Notes: a model not told the origin generated them from the sequence alone. 64,000 nucleotides of DNA from Saccharothrix coeruleofusca (GCF_014648515.1 NZ_BMRG01000007.1:189380-253379); one strand, 5' to 3'; shown: positions 8,812-16,855, counted from the stretch's first letter. Made by a program: numbers and translations.

Positions 8812-9555
8812 TCACAGCACCCGTTCCAGCAGCCGCAGCGGCGCGTGCCGGTACACGGGGGCCAGCAGCCGCCACGGCCACGCGGGCACGCAGGCGGTGG
8901 CCACCTCGCGCTCGATGGCCCGCACCATCGCCCGCACGCCCACCTCCGTGCTGGTGATCAGCAGGGCGTCCTCGGGGTTCATCTCGGAGCGGATGTAGCC
9001 GGGCAGGATGGCGCTGACCCGGATCGGCGTGCGCAGCGCGTCCATGCGGATGCCCTCGGCCAGCGAGGACACCGCCGCCTTGGTCGCGGCGTAGGCGGCG
9101 GCGCTGCGCGGCATCCCGCGCAGCGCGCCGAGGGACGAGATCAGCACCAGGTGCCCGGCTCCCCGCGCGTAGAACAGCTCCATCGCGGCTTCGGCCTGGG
9201 CGAGCGCGCCGATGAAGTTCGTCTCCGCGGTGCGCCGGTTGGCCTGGAAACCGCCGGTGCCCACCTTGCGCCCCTTGCCGATGCCCGCGTTGACCACCAC
9301 CCGGTCCAGCCCGCCCAGCTCCTCGGCGAAGGAGCGGAAGACCGCGAACACCGCGTCGTGGTCGGTGACGTCGAGCTGCCGGGTGGCGACGGTGATGCCG
9401 GGGTGGGCGGCGGTCAGCTCCTCGCGGAGCCGGTCGAGCCGGTCGGTCCGCCGCGCGCACAGCGCGAGGTCGCGGCCCATCGCGGCGAACCGCCTGGCCA
9501 TCCCCTCGCCCAGGCCGGAGCTGGCACCGGTGATCAGGATCTTCTTGCGCACCAC
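8812..9555 (-). CDS. SDR-family NAD(P)-dependent oxidoreductase
   Basis: A classical short-chain dehydrogenase of about 247 residues. It has ILITGASSGLGEGMARR (Gly-rich nucleotide motif), VVVNAGIGKG (NAG), LVLISSLGALRGMP with the catalytic Ser, and the YAATKAAV Tyr/Lys pair. Substrate unknown. Two GTG codons are adjacent at 9555 and 9552. TAGGCT lies 6 nt before the second, so leaderless initiation at 9552 is likely. It is convergent with the helical-protein gene; CCGTCACAGCAC is duplicated in tandem between the stops. Confidence 0.88.
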   Translation of the reverse strand: MVRKKILITGASSGLGEGMARRFAAMGRDLALCARRTDRLDRLREELTAAHPGITVATRQLDVTDHDAVFAVFRSFAEELGGLDRVVVNAGIGKGRKVGTGGFQANRRTAETNFIGALAQAEAAMELFYARGAGHLVLISSLGALRGMPRSAAAYAATKAAVSSLAEGIRMDALRTPIRVSAILPGYIRSEMNPEDALLITSTEVGVRAMVRAIEREVATACVPAWPWRLLAPVYRHAPLRLLERVL

Positions 9556-9671
9556 CGGAGCCTAGCGGCACGTCGCGCCCGCGGGCAGGGGTGTCCAAAG
9601 TGGAAGGTCACTGAGCGCTTCCTCCGCCGTCACCAGGTGTCGCCTGCGCCCGGAGCGGGTACCCGCCGCGC

Positions 9672-10289
9672 ATGAGGTGGCGCACCGGTGTGCTCGTGAC
9701 AAGCGCGGTCCTGACGGTGGTGGCGGTCGTCGCGGTGCTCGGCCTGACGAAGGTGTGGAACCCCTTCGGCACCGACACGGTGGACCGCGGTCAGCCCGCG
9801 GTGCTGCAGTCGCTGCGCGACCTGAGCCAGTACCACGCCTCGGCGGGCGACTACCAGGTGGTGCTCGACATCGAGAAGGACGTGCGCTACGTGCCCAGCG
9901 CCCTGGCGGGTCAGCGGACGCTGTTCGTGGCGGCGGGCACGGTGAACGCCTACGTCGACTTCGGCCGCCTCACCGAGGAGTCGATGAGGATCTCCCAGGA
10001 GAACCGGACCGTCGAGCTGACCCTGCCCGAGCCGGTGCTGGACAAGCCGAACCTCCACCAGGACAAGTGCTACGTCTTCGCCCAGGAGCGCGGTCTGTTC
10101 GACCGGTTGGCCTCGCTGGTGGAGACGCAGGACCAGCAGCCGTTCTACGTCGCGGCGGAGCAGAAGATCGCCGACGCGGCCAAGGAGTCCGGGCTGGCGG
10201 AGCGCGCCGAGGACAACACCCGCAAGATGCTCACCGGGATGCTCACCGCGCTGGGCTACCAGGTCACCTTCCGCCAAGCGGCGGATTAG
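9672..10289 (+). CDS. DUF4230 membrane-anchored protein
   Basis: A 205-residue protein with one N-terminal membrane helix (about 6-27) and an extracytoplasmic domain containing ASAGDYQVVLDIEKDVRYVPSALAG and a conserved C-terminal GYQVTF, as in the DUF4230 family. Function unknown. The 3' end overlaps the convergent TetR gene by 26 nt (10264-10289). The upstream sequence has only weak promoter-like features. Confidence 0.8.
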   Translation: MRWRTGVLVTSAVLTVVAVVAVLGLTKVWNPFGTDTVDRGQPAVLQSLRDLSQYHASAGDYQVVLDIEKDVRYVPSALAGQRTLFVAAGTVNAYVDFGRLTEESMRISQENRTVELTLPEPVLDKPNLHQDKCYVFAQERGLFDRLASLVETQDQQPFYVAAEQKIADAAKESGLAERAEDNTRKMLTGMLTALGYQVTFRQAAD

Positions 10290-10866
10290 CGCCCGCGCTC
10301 GGTTCGCGGGGGGCGAGGAGGGCGGTGACCAGGTCGCGGGCGTAGCCGGTGCCGAAGGAGCCGCGGCGGAACAGGATGCGGTACAGCATCGGCGCCACGA
10401 CGCGGTCGATGACCTCCTCCACGTCGGGTGCCCGCTGGCCCCGGTCGGCGGCGCGGGCGAGGATGATCGCGATCTGCGCGGCCGCGTAGTCCGAGCACTG
10501 GCCCGCGTTGTCCCCGTCCGGGTCGCCGAGCAGGGCGTCGCGCACGTAGGCGCGGCCCGGTGGGGACGCCATCTCCTCCAGGAACTGCTCCGCCCACGCC
10601 GTCAGGTCGGCCGCCAGGTCCCCGTGGTCCTCGGGCGGCCCGTCCGGCCGCAGCCGCTCGACGGCGACGTCGGACAGCAGCTCCTGGAGGTCGCCCCAGC
10701 GGCGGTAGACGGTGGACGGGGTGACGCCCGCGCGCGCGGCGATCAGGGGCACGGTCAGCGCGCCGCGCCCCACTTCCGCTTCCAGCTCGCGCACGGCGGC
10801 GTGCACGGACTCCTGGACCCGCGCGCTGCGCCCGCCGGGCCGCACCATCGGTCTGGGACTCACCAC
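10264..10866 (-). CDS. TetR-family repressor of the creatininase/amidase/MBL locus
   Basis: A 200-residue TetR-type regulator. Residues about 15-65 form the DNA-binding domain (VPLIAARAGVTPSTVYRRWGDLQELL), followed by a helical ligand domain with a C-terminal part like the TetR_C families. Two adjacent GTG codons (10866, 10863) are possible starts; AAGGTGG suits 10863. Operator O2 overlaps the ribosome-binding site, and O1 lies between this gene and the divergent creatininase gene. The same operator type recurs at the amidase/MBL promoters, so it probably represses itself and the whole locus (inference). Ligand unknown. Confidence 0.88.
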   Translation of the reverse strand: MVSPRPMVRPGGRSARVQESVHAAVRELEAEVGRGALTVPLIAARAGVTPSTVYRRWGDLQELLSDVAVERLRPDGPPEDHGDLAADLTAWAEQFLEEMASPPGRAYVRDALLGDPDGDNAGQCSDYAAAQIAIILARAADRGQRAPDVEEVIDRVVAPMLYRILFRRGSFGTGYARDLVTALLAPREPSAGANPPLGGR

Positions 10867-10871
10867 ACCAC

Positions 10872-10896
10872 CTTAAAGCAAAATCCTTGCGTCAAG
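10872..10896. promoter_or_regulatory. TetR operator O2
   Basis: CTTAAAGCAA, AATCC, TTGCGTCAAG: ten-nt arms with two mismatches. It fits the shared core WTAAMGC-N9-GCKTTAG, with the right half diverged. It sits just upstream of the TetR start codon. Confidence 0.6.
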
Positions 10897-10914
10897 CCGC
10901 GAGCACGACTTACG

Positions 10915-10945
10915 CTCACTAAAGCTAAGAATTAGCTTTAGTGAG
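10915..10945. promoter_or_regulatory. TetR operator O1, perfect 31-bp dyad
   Basis: CTCACTAAAGCTAA (10915-10928), GAA, TTAGCTTTAGTGAG (10932-10945): 14-bp arms without mismatch. The right arm overlaps the GAGGAGG ribosome-binding site of the creatininase gene, so bound repressor would cover its start region. The core is CTAAAGC-N9-GCTTTAG. Confidence 0.8.
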
Positions 10946-10954
10946 GAGGCTGTC

Positions 10955-11701
10955 GTGGAACACCGCTGGAACCACCTGACCGCACCGGAACTGCGCGCGC
11001 TGGCCGAGCGCGACGCCGTCGTGCTGCTGCCGGTGGGCTCGACCGAGCAGCACGGCGAGCACCTGCCCACCGGCGTGGACGACTTCCTGGCCGCCGAGGT
11101 GTGCCTGCGGGCCGCCGCCATGGCCCCCGTGCCGGTGGTGGTGGCCCCCTCGGTGTGGTGCGGCCTGGCCGAGCACCACATGGCCTTCGGCGGCACCCTG
11201 ACCCTCTCGCTGCCGACGCTGCACGCGCTCCTGCGCGACCTCTGCCGGTCCGTGCTGCGCGCCGGGTTCGGCCGCGTCCTCATCGTCAACGGGCACGGCG
11301 GCAACGTCACCGCCCTGAACGCGCTGGTCAACGAGCTGACCGCGGAACTGGGCGCGCCGCTGGCGGTCACGAGCTACTTCACCGCCGGGAAAGCGGTGAT
11401 CGAGCGCACGCTCCAGACGCAGGACCAGCTCATGCACGCCTGCGAGGGCGAGACGTCGATGGCGCTGGCGGCCTTCCCCGGACTGGTGCGCGCGGAGAAG
11501 GTCCCCGCCGCCGTGGGGCCCACGATCTCCTTGCAGTCCGAGGACAGCGCCCCGGTCCACCGCTCCATCCCGTTCGAGCGCATCGCGCCGACGGGCACGG
11601 CGGGCGATGCCCGCACCGCCTCGGCGGCCAAGGGCGAGCGGTTGCTCGACGGCTGCGCGCGCGCCCTGGCTGACCTGTTGGCGGGCATCTGGGAGCGGTG
11701 A
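10955..11701 (+). CDS. Creatininase-family amidohydrolase
   Basis: 248 residues with the creatininase/MftE-type metal ligands: GSTEQHGEHLP (Glu, His), TGVDD (Asp), IVNGHGGN (His) and ACEGETS (Glu). Family members hydrolyse cyclic amides (creatinine, some lactams) or cleave peptides such as mycofactocin precursor. No mycofactocin genes are present here. The GTG at 10955 follows GAGGAGG. Its neighbours (AtzE/G-like amidase, MBL hydrolase, shared operators) suggest a role in breaking down an N-containing cyclic compound; the actual substrate cannot be told from sequence. It is convergent with the amidase gene, 13 nt apart. Confidence 0.85.
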   Translation: MEHRWNHLTAPELRALAERDAVVLLPVGSTEQHGEHLPTGVDDFLAAEVCLRAAAMAPVPVVVAPSVWCGLAEHHMAFGGTLTLSLPTLHALLRDLCRSVLRAGFGRVLIVNGHGGNVTALNALVNELTAELGAPLAVTSYFTAGKAVIERTLQTQDQLMHACEGETSMALAAFPGLVRAEKVPAAVGPTISLQSEDSAPVHRSIPFERIAPTGTAGDARTASAAKGERLLDGCARALADLLAGIWER

Positions 11702-11714
11702 CCGGGGCGGCGCG

Positions 11715-13067
11715 TCAGGCGACCGGCGCGAGCCGGGGGGCGGCCCCGGTCCGCTCGTACGCGTGCCCGAGGCGCAGGAGCACGGCCTCGCCCAGTGGCC
11801 GCCCCATGAGCTGCATCCCGATCGGCAGGCCCGCCCGGTCCTGTCCGACCGGCACGGTCAGCGACGGCACGCCTGCGATGTTGGCGGGGGCCGACAGGCG
11901 CACGTAGGCGTCGGAGACGGTCTCCACCGCGCCGTCGGGCCAGGTGACCGAGTCCCGCCCCACTTCGACCGCGGTCAGCGGCACGGTCGGGGCGGCGATC
12001 GCGTCGACCCCGTCCAGCACGTCCAGCCAGGCCCGCCGCATGAGCGTGCGGGCGCGCTGGGCGCGCAGGTAGTCGCCCGCCGACAGCAGCGCCCCCGCTT
12101 CGAGCAGGACGCGCACGTCGTCCGCGTACAGCTCGGGGACCGACCGCAGCGTCCGCTCGTGGTAGGCGGTGGCCTCGGGGACCATCAGGCCCCAGTGGGT
12201 CGCCTGGATGTAGCGGGTCATCGGGATCTCGACCTCGATTAGCCGCGCCCCCAGCTCCTCCAGCCGTGCGACGGCCGCGCGGACAGCGGCTTCGACTTCG
12301 GGGTCCACGTGGTCGAAGTAGTAGTTGACCGGCACGCCGACGCGCAGCCCTCGGAGGTCCCCGTCACGCGGGTAGTCCGCGAAGGACTGGGCGCGGCCGG
12401 GGGCTACCAGTGCCGCCAGCACCAGGCCGGCGTCCTCGACCGTGCGCGTGATGGGGCCGACGTGGTCCAGCGACCACGACAGCGAGGTCACCCCGCGCCG
12501 GGGGACCAGGTCGTAGGTCGGCTTGAGGCCCACGACCCCGTTCAGCGCGGCGGGCACCCGGATCGAGCCGCCGGTGTCGGTCCCCAGCGCGAAGGTCGCC
12601 GCCCCGGCGGCCACGGCGACCGCCGACCCGCCGCTGGAGCCGCCCGCGACCCGGCCCCGGTCCCACGCGTTGCCGGTCTGCGGCGTGATCAGGCCGTAGG
12701 CGAACTCGTGCGTGTGGGTCTTGCCCACCAGCGCCGCGCCCGCCGCGGCCAGTCGCGCGGCCACCGCGCTGTCCGCCTCGGCCCGGTGGTCGGCCCGGAC
12801 CCGCGAGCTGGCCGTGGTCGCCACGCCCGCGACGTCGATCAGGTCCTTGAGCGCCATCGGGATGCCGCGCAGCGGGCCATCCACCGCGCCCTCCGCCCGT
12901 CGGGCGTCGTGGCGGGCGCGCTCGGCGGTCACCTCGACGTAGGCGTGCAGGTGCGGCTCCACCCGGTCGATCCGCTCCAGCACCGAGTCCACCAGCTCGA
13001 CGGGGGACAGCCGGCGGGCGCGCACCTCCTGCGCGGCCTCGGCGAGGGACAGCTCATACGGCCGCAT
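11715..13067 (-). CDS. Amidase-signature hydrolase, AtzE/GatA-like
   Basis: A 450-residue amidase-signature enzyme with an intact triad: Lys74 (ALKDLIDV), cis-Ser144 (GGSSGG) and nucleophile Ser168 (GTDTGGSIR). The 24-residue spacing between the serines matches FAAH and GatA. Its start overlaps the stop of the 68-residue upstream partner by 14 nt, which implies translational coupling. That arrangement mirrors AtzG-AtzE, where the small protein is needed for a functional 1-carboxybiuret hydrolase complex. I infer an obligate two-subunit amidase. Transcription should start near operators O3/O4. Confidence 0.88.
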   Translation of the reverse strand: MRPYELSLAEAAQEVRARRLSPVELVDSVLERIDRVEPHLHAYVEVTAERARHDARRAEGAVDGPLRGIPMALKDLIDVAGVATTASSRVRADHRAEADSAVAARLAAAGAALVGKTHTHEFAYGLITPQTGNAWDRGRVAGGSSGGSAVAVAAGAATFALGTDTGGSIRVPAALNGVVGLKPTYDLVPRRGVTSLSWSLDHVGPITRTVEDAGLVLAALVAPGRAQSFADYPRDGDLRGLRVGVPVNYYFDHVDPEVEAAVRAAVARLEELGARLIEVEIPMTRYIQATHWGLMVPEATAYHERTLRSVPELYADDVRVLLEAGALLSAGDYLRAQRARTLMRRAWLDVLDGVDAIAAPTVPLTAVEVGRDSVTWPDGAVETVSDAYVRLSAPANIAGVPSLTVPVGQDRAGLPIGMQLMGRPLGEAVLLRLGHAYERTGAAPRLAPVA

Positions 13068-13260
13068 CGAAGTCCTCCTCCGCGCGGTAGACGGCGGACG
13101 GGGGCGTGTCGCCGAAGTCCAGCTCGCGCAGGACGGAGACGACGGAGTGCACGTGGTTGGCGACGTCGGCCACCGTGGCGAGCCGGTCGTGCGGCAGCGG
13201 GAGGCCGGCTCGCGTCGCCCAGCGGGCGACCTCCGGCGGGGTGAGCTCTGGACTGGACAT
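13054..13260 (-). CDS. AtzG-like small amidase partner (DUF4089)
   Basis: 68 residues, the same length as AtzG, with the layout of GatC-like partners: SPELTPPEVARWATRAGLPL, a helix with valine-rich heptads, then a C-terminal tail reaching PPSAVYRAEED. GatC/AtzG proteins wrap around the amidase subunit and stabilise it. The ATG at 13260 is chosen over the GTG at 13266 because AGAGG lies 5 nt upstream of it. It is first in a two-gene unit with the amidase. Confidence 0.75.
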   Translation of the reverse strand: MSSPELTPPEVARWATRAGLPLPHDRLATVADVANHVHSVVSVLRELDFGDTPPSAVYRAEEDFDAAV

Positions 13261-13273
13261 GTGCACCTCTCGA

Positions 13274-13342
13274 TAAAAGCTAAGGGTTTGCGTTAGAAGA
13301 CGATAGGGCCTATCGTGCCTTAACGCAAAGTCATTGCTTTAG
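13274..13342. promoter_or_regulatory. Divergent control region with operators O3 and O4 and a central palindrome
   Basis: O3 is TAAAAGC-N9-GCGTTAG (13274-13296) and O4 is TTAACGC-N9-GCTTTAG (13320-13342). Both have the core and exact 9-nt spacer of O1/O2 at the TetR gene. Between them lies CGATAGG-G-CCTATCG (13301-13315), a perfect 7-bp-arm dyad that could be a second regulator's site. The region separates the AtzG/amidase unit (minus) from the MBL gene (plus). Confidence 0.7.
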
Positions 13343-13366
13343 CTTCGACTGCGGGAGGAAGCAGAC

Positions 13367-14281
13367 ATGCAGGCAGCACGAACCGCCGGTCCCGCGCCCG
13401 CCTGGTCCGTCGGCGACATCACCGTGCACCGGGTGGACGAGGCGGTGCTGACGGGCCCGGTCGGCCGGTGGCTGCTGCCCGGCGCGACCGAGGAGGTCGT
13501 CGCCCGGCACGACTGGCTGCGGCCCGACTTCGCCGACGACGCGGGCGTCCTGCGCCTGGCCACCCACAGCTTCGCCCTGCGCGCGGGCGGGCTGCGGATC
13601 GTGGTCGACACCGGCATCGGCAACGGCAAGACCCGCGCCAACCCCGCCTGGCACGACCTGCGCACCGACTACCTCGACCGGCTCGCGGCGGCCGGTTTCC
13701 CGCCGGAGTCGGTCGACCTGGTGGTCACCACCCACCTGCACACCGACCACGTCGGCTGGAACACGCGCGCGGTGGACGGCGAGTGGGTACCCACCTTCCC
13801 CAACGCCCGCTACCTCGTCTCCCGCGCCGAGCGGGAGTTCTGGGCCGGGTACGACATGGACGAGCCGCGCAAGCAGATGTTCCGCGACTCGGTGCACCCG
13901 GTCGAGCAGGCGGGGTTGCTCGACCTCGTCGACGTCCCCGCCGACGGGCTCGACGTCGTCCCCGGCGTGCGGCTGCTGCCCGCGCCCGGCCACACCCCCG
14001 GCCACGTCGCGGTGCGGCTGGACGACGGCGGGCGCACGGCGCTGATCACCGGTGACTGCCTGCACCACCCCGTGCAGCTGCCGCACCCCGACATCAGCAG
14101 CTGCGTGGACATCGACCCGGTGCTGGCCGAGACCACCCGGCGCGACCTGCTCGCCCGGCTCGCGGACACCGGCACGCTGCTGCTGGGCAGCCACTTCCCG
14201 CCGCCCACCGCCGGGCGGGTGGTCGCGCGCGGGGACGCCTACCGGCTGGTCCCCGCGCCCCCGGACGAGCGGGCCGCCTAG
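13367..14281 (+). CDS. MBL-fold metallo-hydrolase
   Basis: 304 residues with the metallo-beta-lactamase fold signature TTHLHTDHVGW (His123, His125, Asp127, His128), the later metal ligands in APGHTPGHV and TGDCLHHP, and a C-terminal GSHFPPPTAG His. Relatives include quorum-quenching lactonases and other ester/lactone hydrolases. The ATG at 13367 follows GGAGGA. It is divergent from the amidase unit and shares operators O3/O4 with it, so all three hydrolases (MBL, amidase, creatininase) probably serve one pathway. Substrate unknown. Confidence 0.87.
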   Translation: MQAARTAGPAPAWSVGDITVHRVDEAVLTGPVGRWLLPGATEEVVARHDWLRPDFADDAGVLRLATHSFALRAGGLRIVVDTGIGNGKTRANPAWHDLRTDYLDRLAAAGFPPESVDLVVTTHLHTDHVGWNTRAVDGEWVPTFPNARYLVSRAEREFWAGYDMDEPRKQMFRDSVHPVEQAGLLDLVDVPADGLDVVPGVRLLPAPGHTPGHVAVRLDDGGRTALITGDCLHHPVQLPHPDISSCVDIDPVLAETTRRDLLARLADTGTLLLGSHFPPPTAGRVVARGDAYRLVPAPPDERAA

Positions 14282-14292
14282 GCTGCCGGTCG

Positions 14293-15195
14293 ATGAGGCG
14301 CAAGCAACGACCACCGCTCCCCCAGCGCCACGGCCTGGACCCGGCCCGCCTGCGGATGCCCGACGACGGTCCGTGGACGACGCTGCGCGACCACCTGCTC
14401 GACCGCCTGCCCAAGGTCGCGCCCGAGCGCATCGACGCGCTGCTGGCCGAGGGCCGGGTCCACGACCTCGACGGCCCGCTGCCCGCCGACGCGCCCTTCG
14501 TCCCCGGCAAGTCGGTGTGGTTCCACCGAGACCTGCCCGAGGAGACGCCGGTGCCGTTCGAGATCGGGGTGGTGCACCGGGACGAGGCAATCCTGGTGGT
14601 GGACAAGCCGCACTTCCTGGCCACCATCCCCAGGGGCAAGCACGTCGTGGAGACCGCGCTGGTGCGGTTGCGTCGGGACCTGGGTCTGCCGCACCTCATC
14701 CCGGCGCACCGGCTCGACCGCGCCACCGCCGGGCTGGTGCTGTTCGTGGTCGAGCCCGCGCTGCGCGGCAAGTACCAGCTGCTGTTCAAGGACCGCGCGG
14801 TGGTCAAGGAGTACGAGGCGATCGCCCGCCACGACCCGGACCTGGCGCTGCCCATGACGGTGCGCAGCCGCATCGAGAAGGTCAAGGGCGTGATCACCGC
14901 CCAGGAGGTGCCCGGTCCGCCCAACGCGGAGACCCACGTGGAGCTGGTCGAGCACCGCGAAGGCTGGGCCCGCTACCGCCTGCTGCCCACCACGGGCCGC
15001 ACGCACCAGCTGCGCCTGCACCTGAGCGGGCTGGGCATCCCGATCCGGAACGACGACTTCTACCCGGTGCTGACCGAGAAGCCGCTGGACGACTTCACCG
15101 ATCCGCTGCAGCTGCTGGCCAAGGCGCTGGAGTTCACCGACCCGGTCACCGGCGAGCGCCGCCGCTTCGACAGCCGCCTGGAACTGCGCCTGTGA
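14293..15195 (+). CDS. RluA-family pseudouridine synthase
   Basis: A 300-residue RNA pseudouridine synthase with catalytic Asp142 in HRLDRATAG, VVDKPHFLATIP before it, and TGRTHQLRLHL near the C-terminus. An S4-like RNA-binding region may lie at about 30-70 (LPKVAPERIDALLAEGRV). The target (23S rRNA or tRNA) is not deducible. TAGGCT lies 8 nt before the ATG, a probable leaderless promoter. It ends at a strong hairpin shared with the convergent DUF305 gene. Confidence 0.88.
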   Translation: MRRKQRPPLPQRHGLDPARLRMPDDGPWTTLRDHLLDRLPKVAPERIDALLAEGRVHDLDGPLPADAPFVPGKSVWFHRDLPEETPVPFEIGVVHRDEAILVVDKPHFLATIPRGKHVVETALVRLRRDLGLPHLIPAHRLDRATAGLVLFVVEPALRGKYQLLFKDRAVVKEYEAIARHDPDLALPMTVRSRIEKVKGVITAQEVPGPPNAETHVELVEHREGWARYRLLPTTGRTHQLRLHLSGLGIPIRNDDFYPVLTEKPLDDFTDPLQLLAKALEFTDPVTGERRRFDSRLELRL

Positions 15196-15200
15196 AGCGG

Positions 15201-15247
15201 CGGACCCGGCTCGCGGCGACGGGTTCGGTCGCCACGAGCCGGGTCCG
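15201..15247. terminator. Bidirectional hairpin between convergent genes
   Basis: Thirteen-bp perfect outer arms CGGACCCGGCTCG (15201-15213) and CGAGCCGGGTCCG (15235-15247), with an inner stem GGCGAC/GTCGCC. It lies between the pseudouridine synthase and DUF305 stops. Confidence 0.75.
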
Positions 15248-15262
15248 CGCCTCCGACTGCCG

Positions 15263-15871
15263 CTAGCCCAAGAAGCCCAGCATCTGCGAGATCTGCGCGG
15301 TGCGGGACTGGAAGATCCGCTCCGCCAGCTCCTTGCTCGGCGGGTGGAGCCCGCCCTCGCGCTCCAGCTTGGCGATCTCCACCGCGTTGTGCTGGTGGGC
15401 GATCATCAGGTTGAGGAAGTCCCGCTCGAACTCCGCTCCGGTCTTGCCCGCCACCTCGGCGATGAACTCCGGCTTGGTGGAGTGGTCACCGCCGTGCGCG
15501 GCGTGCAGCTGCGCGTCCGGCGCGGTTTCCGGCTTGCCCCAGTCGGCCAGCCACTTGGTCATCGAGTCCACTTCGGACTGCTGGGTGCTCTCGATGGCGG
15601 CGGCCAGCGTCTTCACGTCCGGGCGCACGGCCCGCTCCTTGGCCAGCCGCGCCAGTTCCAGGCCCTGCCGGTGGTGCGGCACGGCCATCTGCAGGAACAT
15701 CACGTCGACGTCGTTGTGCTCTTGGCCCTGGCCCTGGGCCTGGCCCTGGTCCTGGTTCTGCGCCTGGGCCGCGGTCGAGGGCGCGCCCGCGCTCCCGGCC
15801 ACCGGGGCCTCGTCGGAGCCGCAGCCCGCCAACAGGAACAGCCCCGCCATCAGGGCGACGATGCGCTGCAC
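15263..15871 (-). CDS. DUF305 lipoprotein
   Basis: A 202-residue exported lipoprotein. The signal ends in the lipobox LLAGC, a low-complexity Gln/Gly/Ala linker (about 35-51) follows, and then a ferritin-like DUF305 domain with VDVMFLQMAVPHHRQGLELA and FLNLMIAHQHNAVEIAKLE. The repeated His/Met pairs suggest metal (often copper) binding. Such proteins are frequently near copper-resistance genes, but none is seen here. Upstream is the terminator of the LPMO gene on the same strand. Confidence 0.85.
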   Translation of the reverse strand: MQRIVALMAGLFLLAGCGSDEAPVAGSAGAPSTAAQAQNQDQGQAQGQGQEHNDVDVMFLQMAVPHHRQGLELARLAKERAVRPDVKTLAAAIESTQQSEVDSMTKWLADWGKPETAPDAQLHAAHGGDHSTKPEFIAEVAGKTGAEFERDFLNLMIAHQHNAVEIAKLEREGGLHPPSKELAERIFQSRTAQISQMLGFLG

Positions 15872-15894
15872 AGTCGGTTCTCCCTACCGAAGGG

Positions 15895-15924
15895 CCTGTC
15901 CGCGCCCGGCTGGGCGCGGACAGG
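15895..15924 (-). terminator. Terminator of the LPMO gene
   Basis: CCTGTCCGCGCCC, loop GGCT, GGGCGCGGACAGG: a perfect 13-bp stem directly after the LPMO stop codon. Confidence 0.75.
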
Positions 15925-15936
15925 CGGGTCACCAGG

Positions 15937-16701
15937 TCAGAGCCGCTGCCACAGGGCGGGGGTGTTCGGCGGTTCCCAGCCGGTCAGCGAGGTGTGCGCC
16001 TGGATGCACCGGTAGGAGGCGCCGCCGTAGGTCACCTGCGACCCCACCGCGTAGGCGGTGTTGGCCGCCCACGTGCCGCCCGCCGGGGGCTGCGTCGTGG
16101 TGGTGGGCCGGGAGGTCGTGGTGGTCGGCGGGGTGGTGGTCGTCGTCGGCGGCTTCGTCGTCGTGGTCGGCGTGGTGCCGCCGCCACCGACCTGGAGGTC
16201 GACGCAGGCGTAGAAGGCGTTGGGCGTGTCGGCGATGTTCCACACGGCGAGCACCTTCTGCCTGCCGGTGCGGCCACCCAGGTCGACCGAGTGGGTCACC
16301 GTGGCGCCGGGCTGCCGCCCGCCGTCGTTGAACTCGGCGATCTTGCTGTCACCGATGTAGTACTGCCAGGTGCTGGTGGCGTGCCGGGCGGTGAGCGTCC
16401 AGTTGAACGACACCGTGTTGCCGACCGAGGTGGTGGGCCAGTTGCGGTTGTCGTCGTTGAGCACGGCGAACTGGCCCAGCCCGCCGTGGCAGTTGCGCTG
16501 ACCCTTGGGGCCTTCGACGCTCTGCGGCTCGTACATGATCGGACCGCAGTCGGTCACGCGGCCCTGGGCGCACATCGCCTGCCTGCTCGGCGGCGACGAG
16601 ATGTACCCGTGCGCGCTCGCCGTCCCGGCCGAGACCACGACGATGAAGGGCGCGATGCCCACTCCCGCGAGCACGGCGGCGAGTTTGCGTGTGAGGTTCA
16701 T
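15937..16701 (-). CDS. AA10 lytic polysaccharide monooxygenase with CBM5/12 domain
   Basis: 254 residues. After signal peptide cleavage (GTASA/HGYI) the mature protein starts with His, the first ligand of the copper histidine brace. A second His lies in TARHATSTW. The AA10 domain (about 31-175) is followed by a Thr/Pro-rich linker and a CBM5/12 chitin-binding module (WAANTAYAVGSQVTYGGASYRC onward). The protein should oxidatively cleave chitin (possibly cellulose) outside the cell, with the GH19 enzyme nearby. The ATG at 16701 follows AAGGAG. A DasR-type operator covers its -10 box. Confidence 0.93.
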   Translation of the reverse strand: MNLTRKLAAVLAGVGIAPFIVVVSAGTASAHGYISSPPSRQAMCAQGRVTDCGPIMYEPQSVEGPKGQRNCHGGLGQFAVLNDDNRNWPTTSVGNTVSFNWTLTARHATSTWQYYIGDSKIAEFNDGGRQPGATVTHSVDLGGRTGRQKVLAVWNIADTPNAFYACVDLQVGGGGTTPTTTTKPPTTTTTPPTTTTSRPTTTTQPPAGGTWAANTAYAVGSQVTYGGASYRCIQAHTSLTGWEPPNTPALWQRL

Positions 16702-16815
16702 GGTGATGTCCAGCTCCTTACGAAGGGGATTCAGCAGGGTCCCCTGGGCAGGGTTTCGTCCGCGGCGGCCGGACCAGCCGGGTGGACCGCGCAGGGTCGA
16801 GGTCACATCCGACTA

Positions 16816-16855
16816 TGTGGTCTAGACCATAAGCCCGGAGCGTCATCCGGGTCAA
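16816..16855 (-). promoter_or_regulatory. LPMO promoter with DasR-type (dre) operator
   Basis: On the minus strand TTGACC (16855-16850), an 18-nt spacer, TATGGT (16831-16826). The perfect palindrome TGGTCTAGACCA (16818-16829) overlaps the -10. It matches the core of the streptomycete DasR site, which is released by glucosamine-6-phosphate. It also lies 67 nt upstream of the divergent NlpC/P60 gene. Confidence 0.75.
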
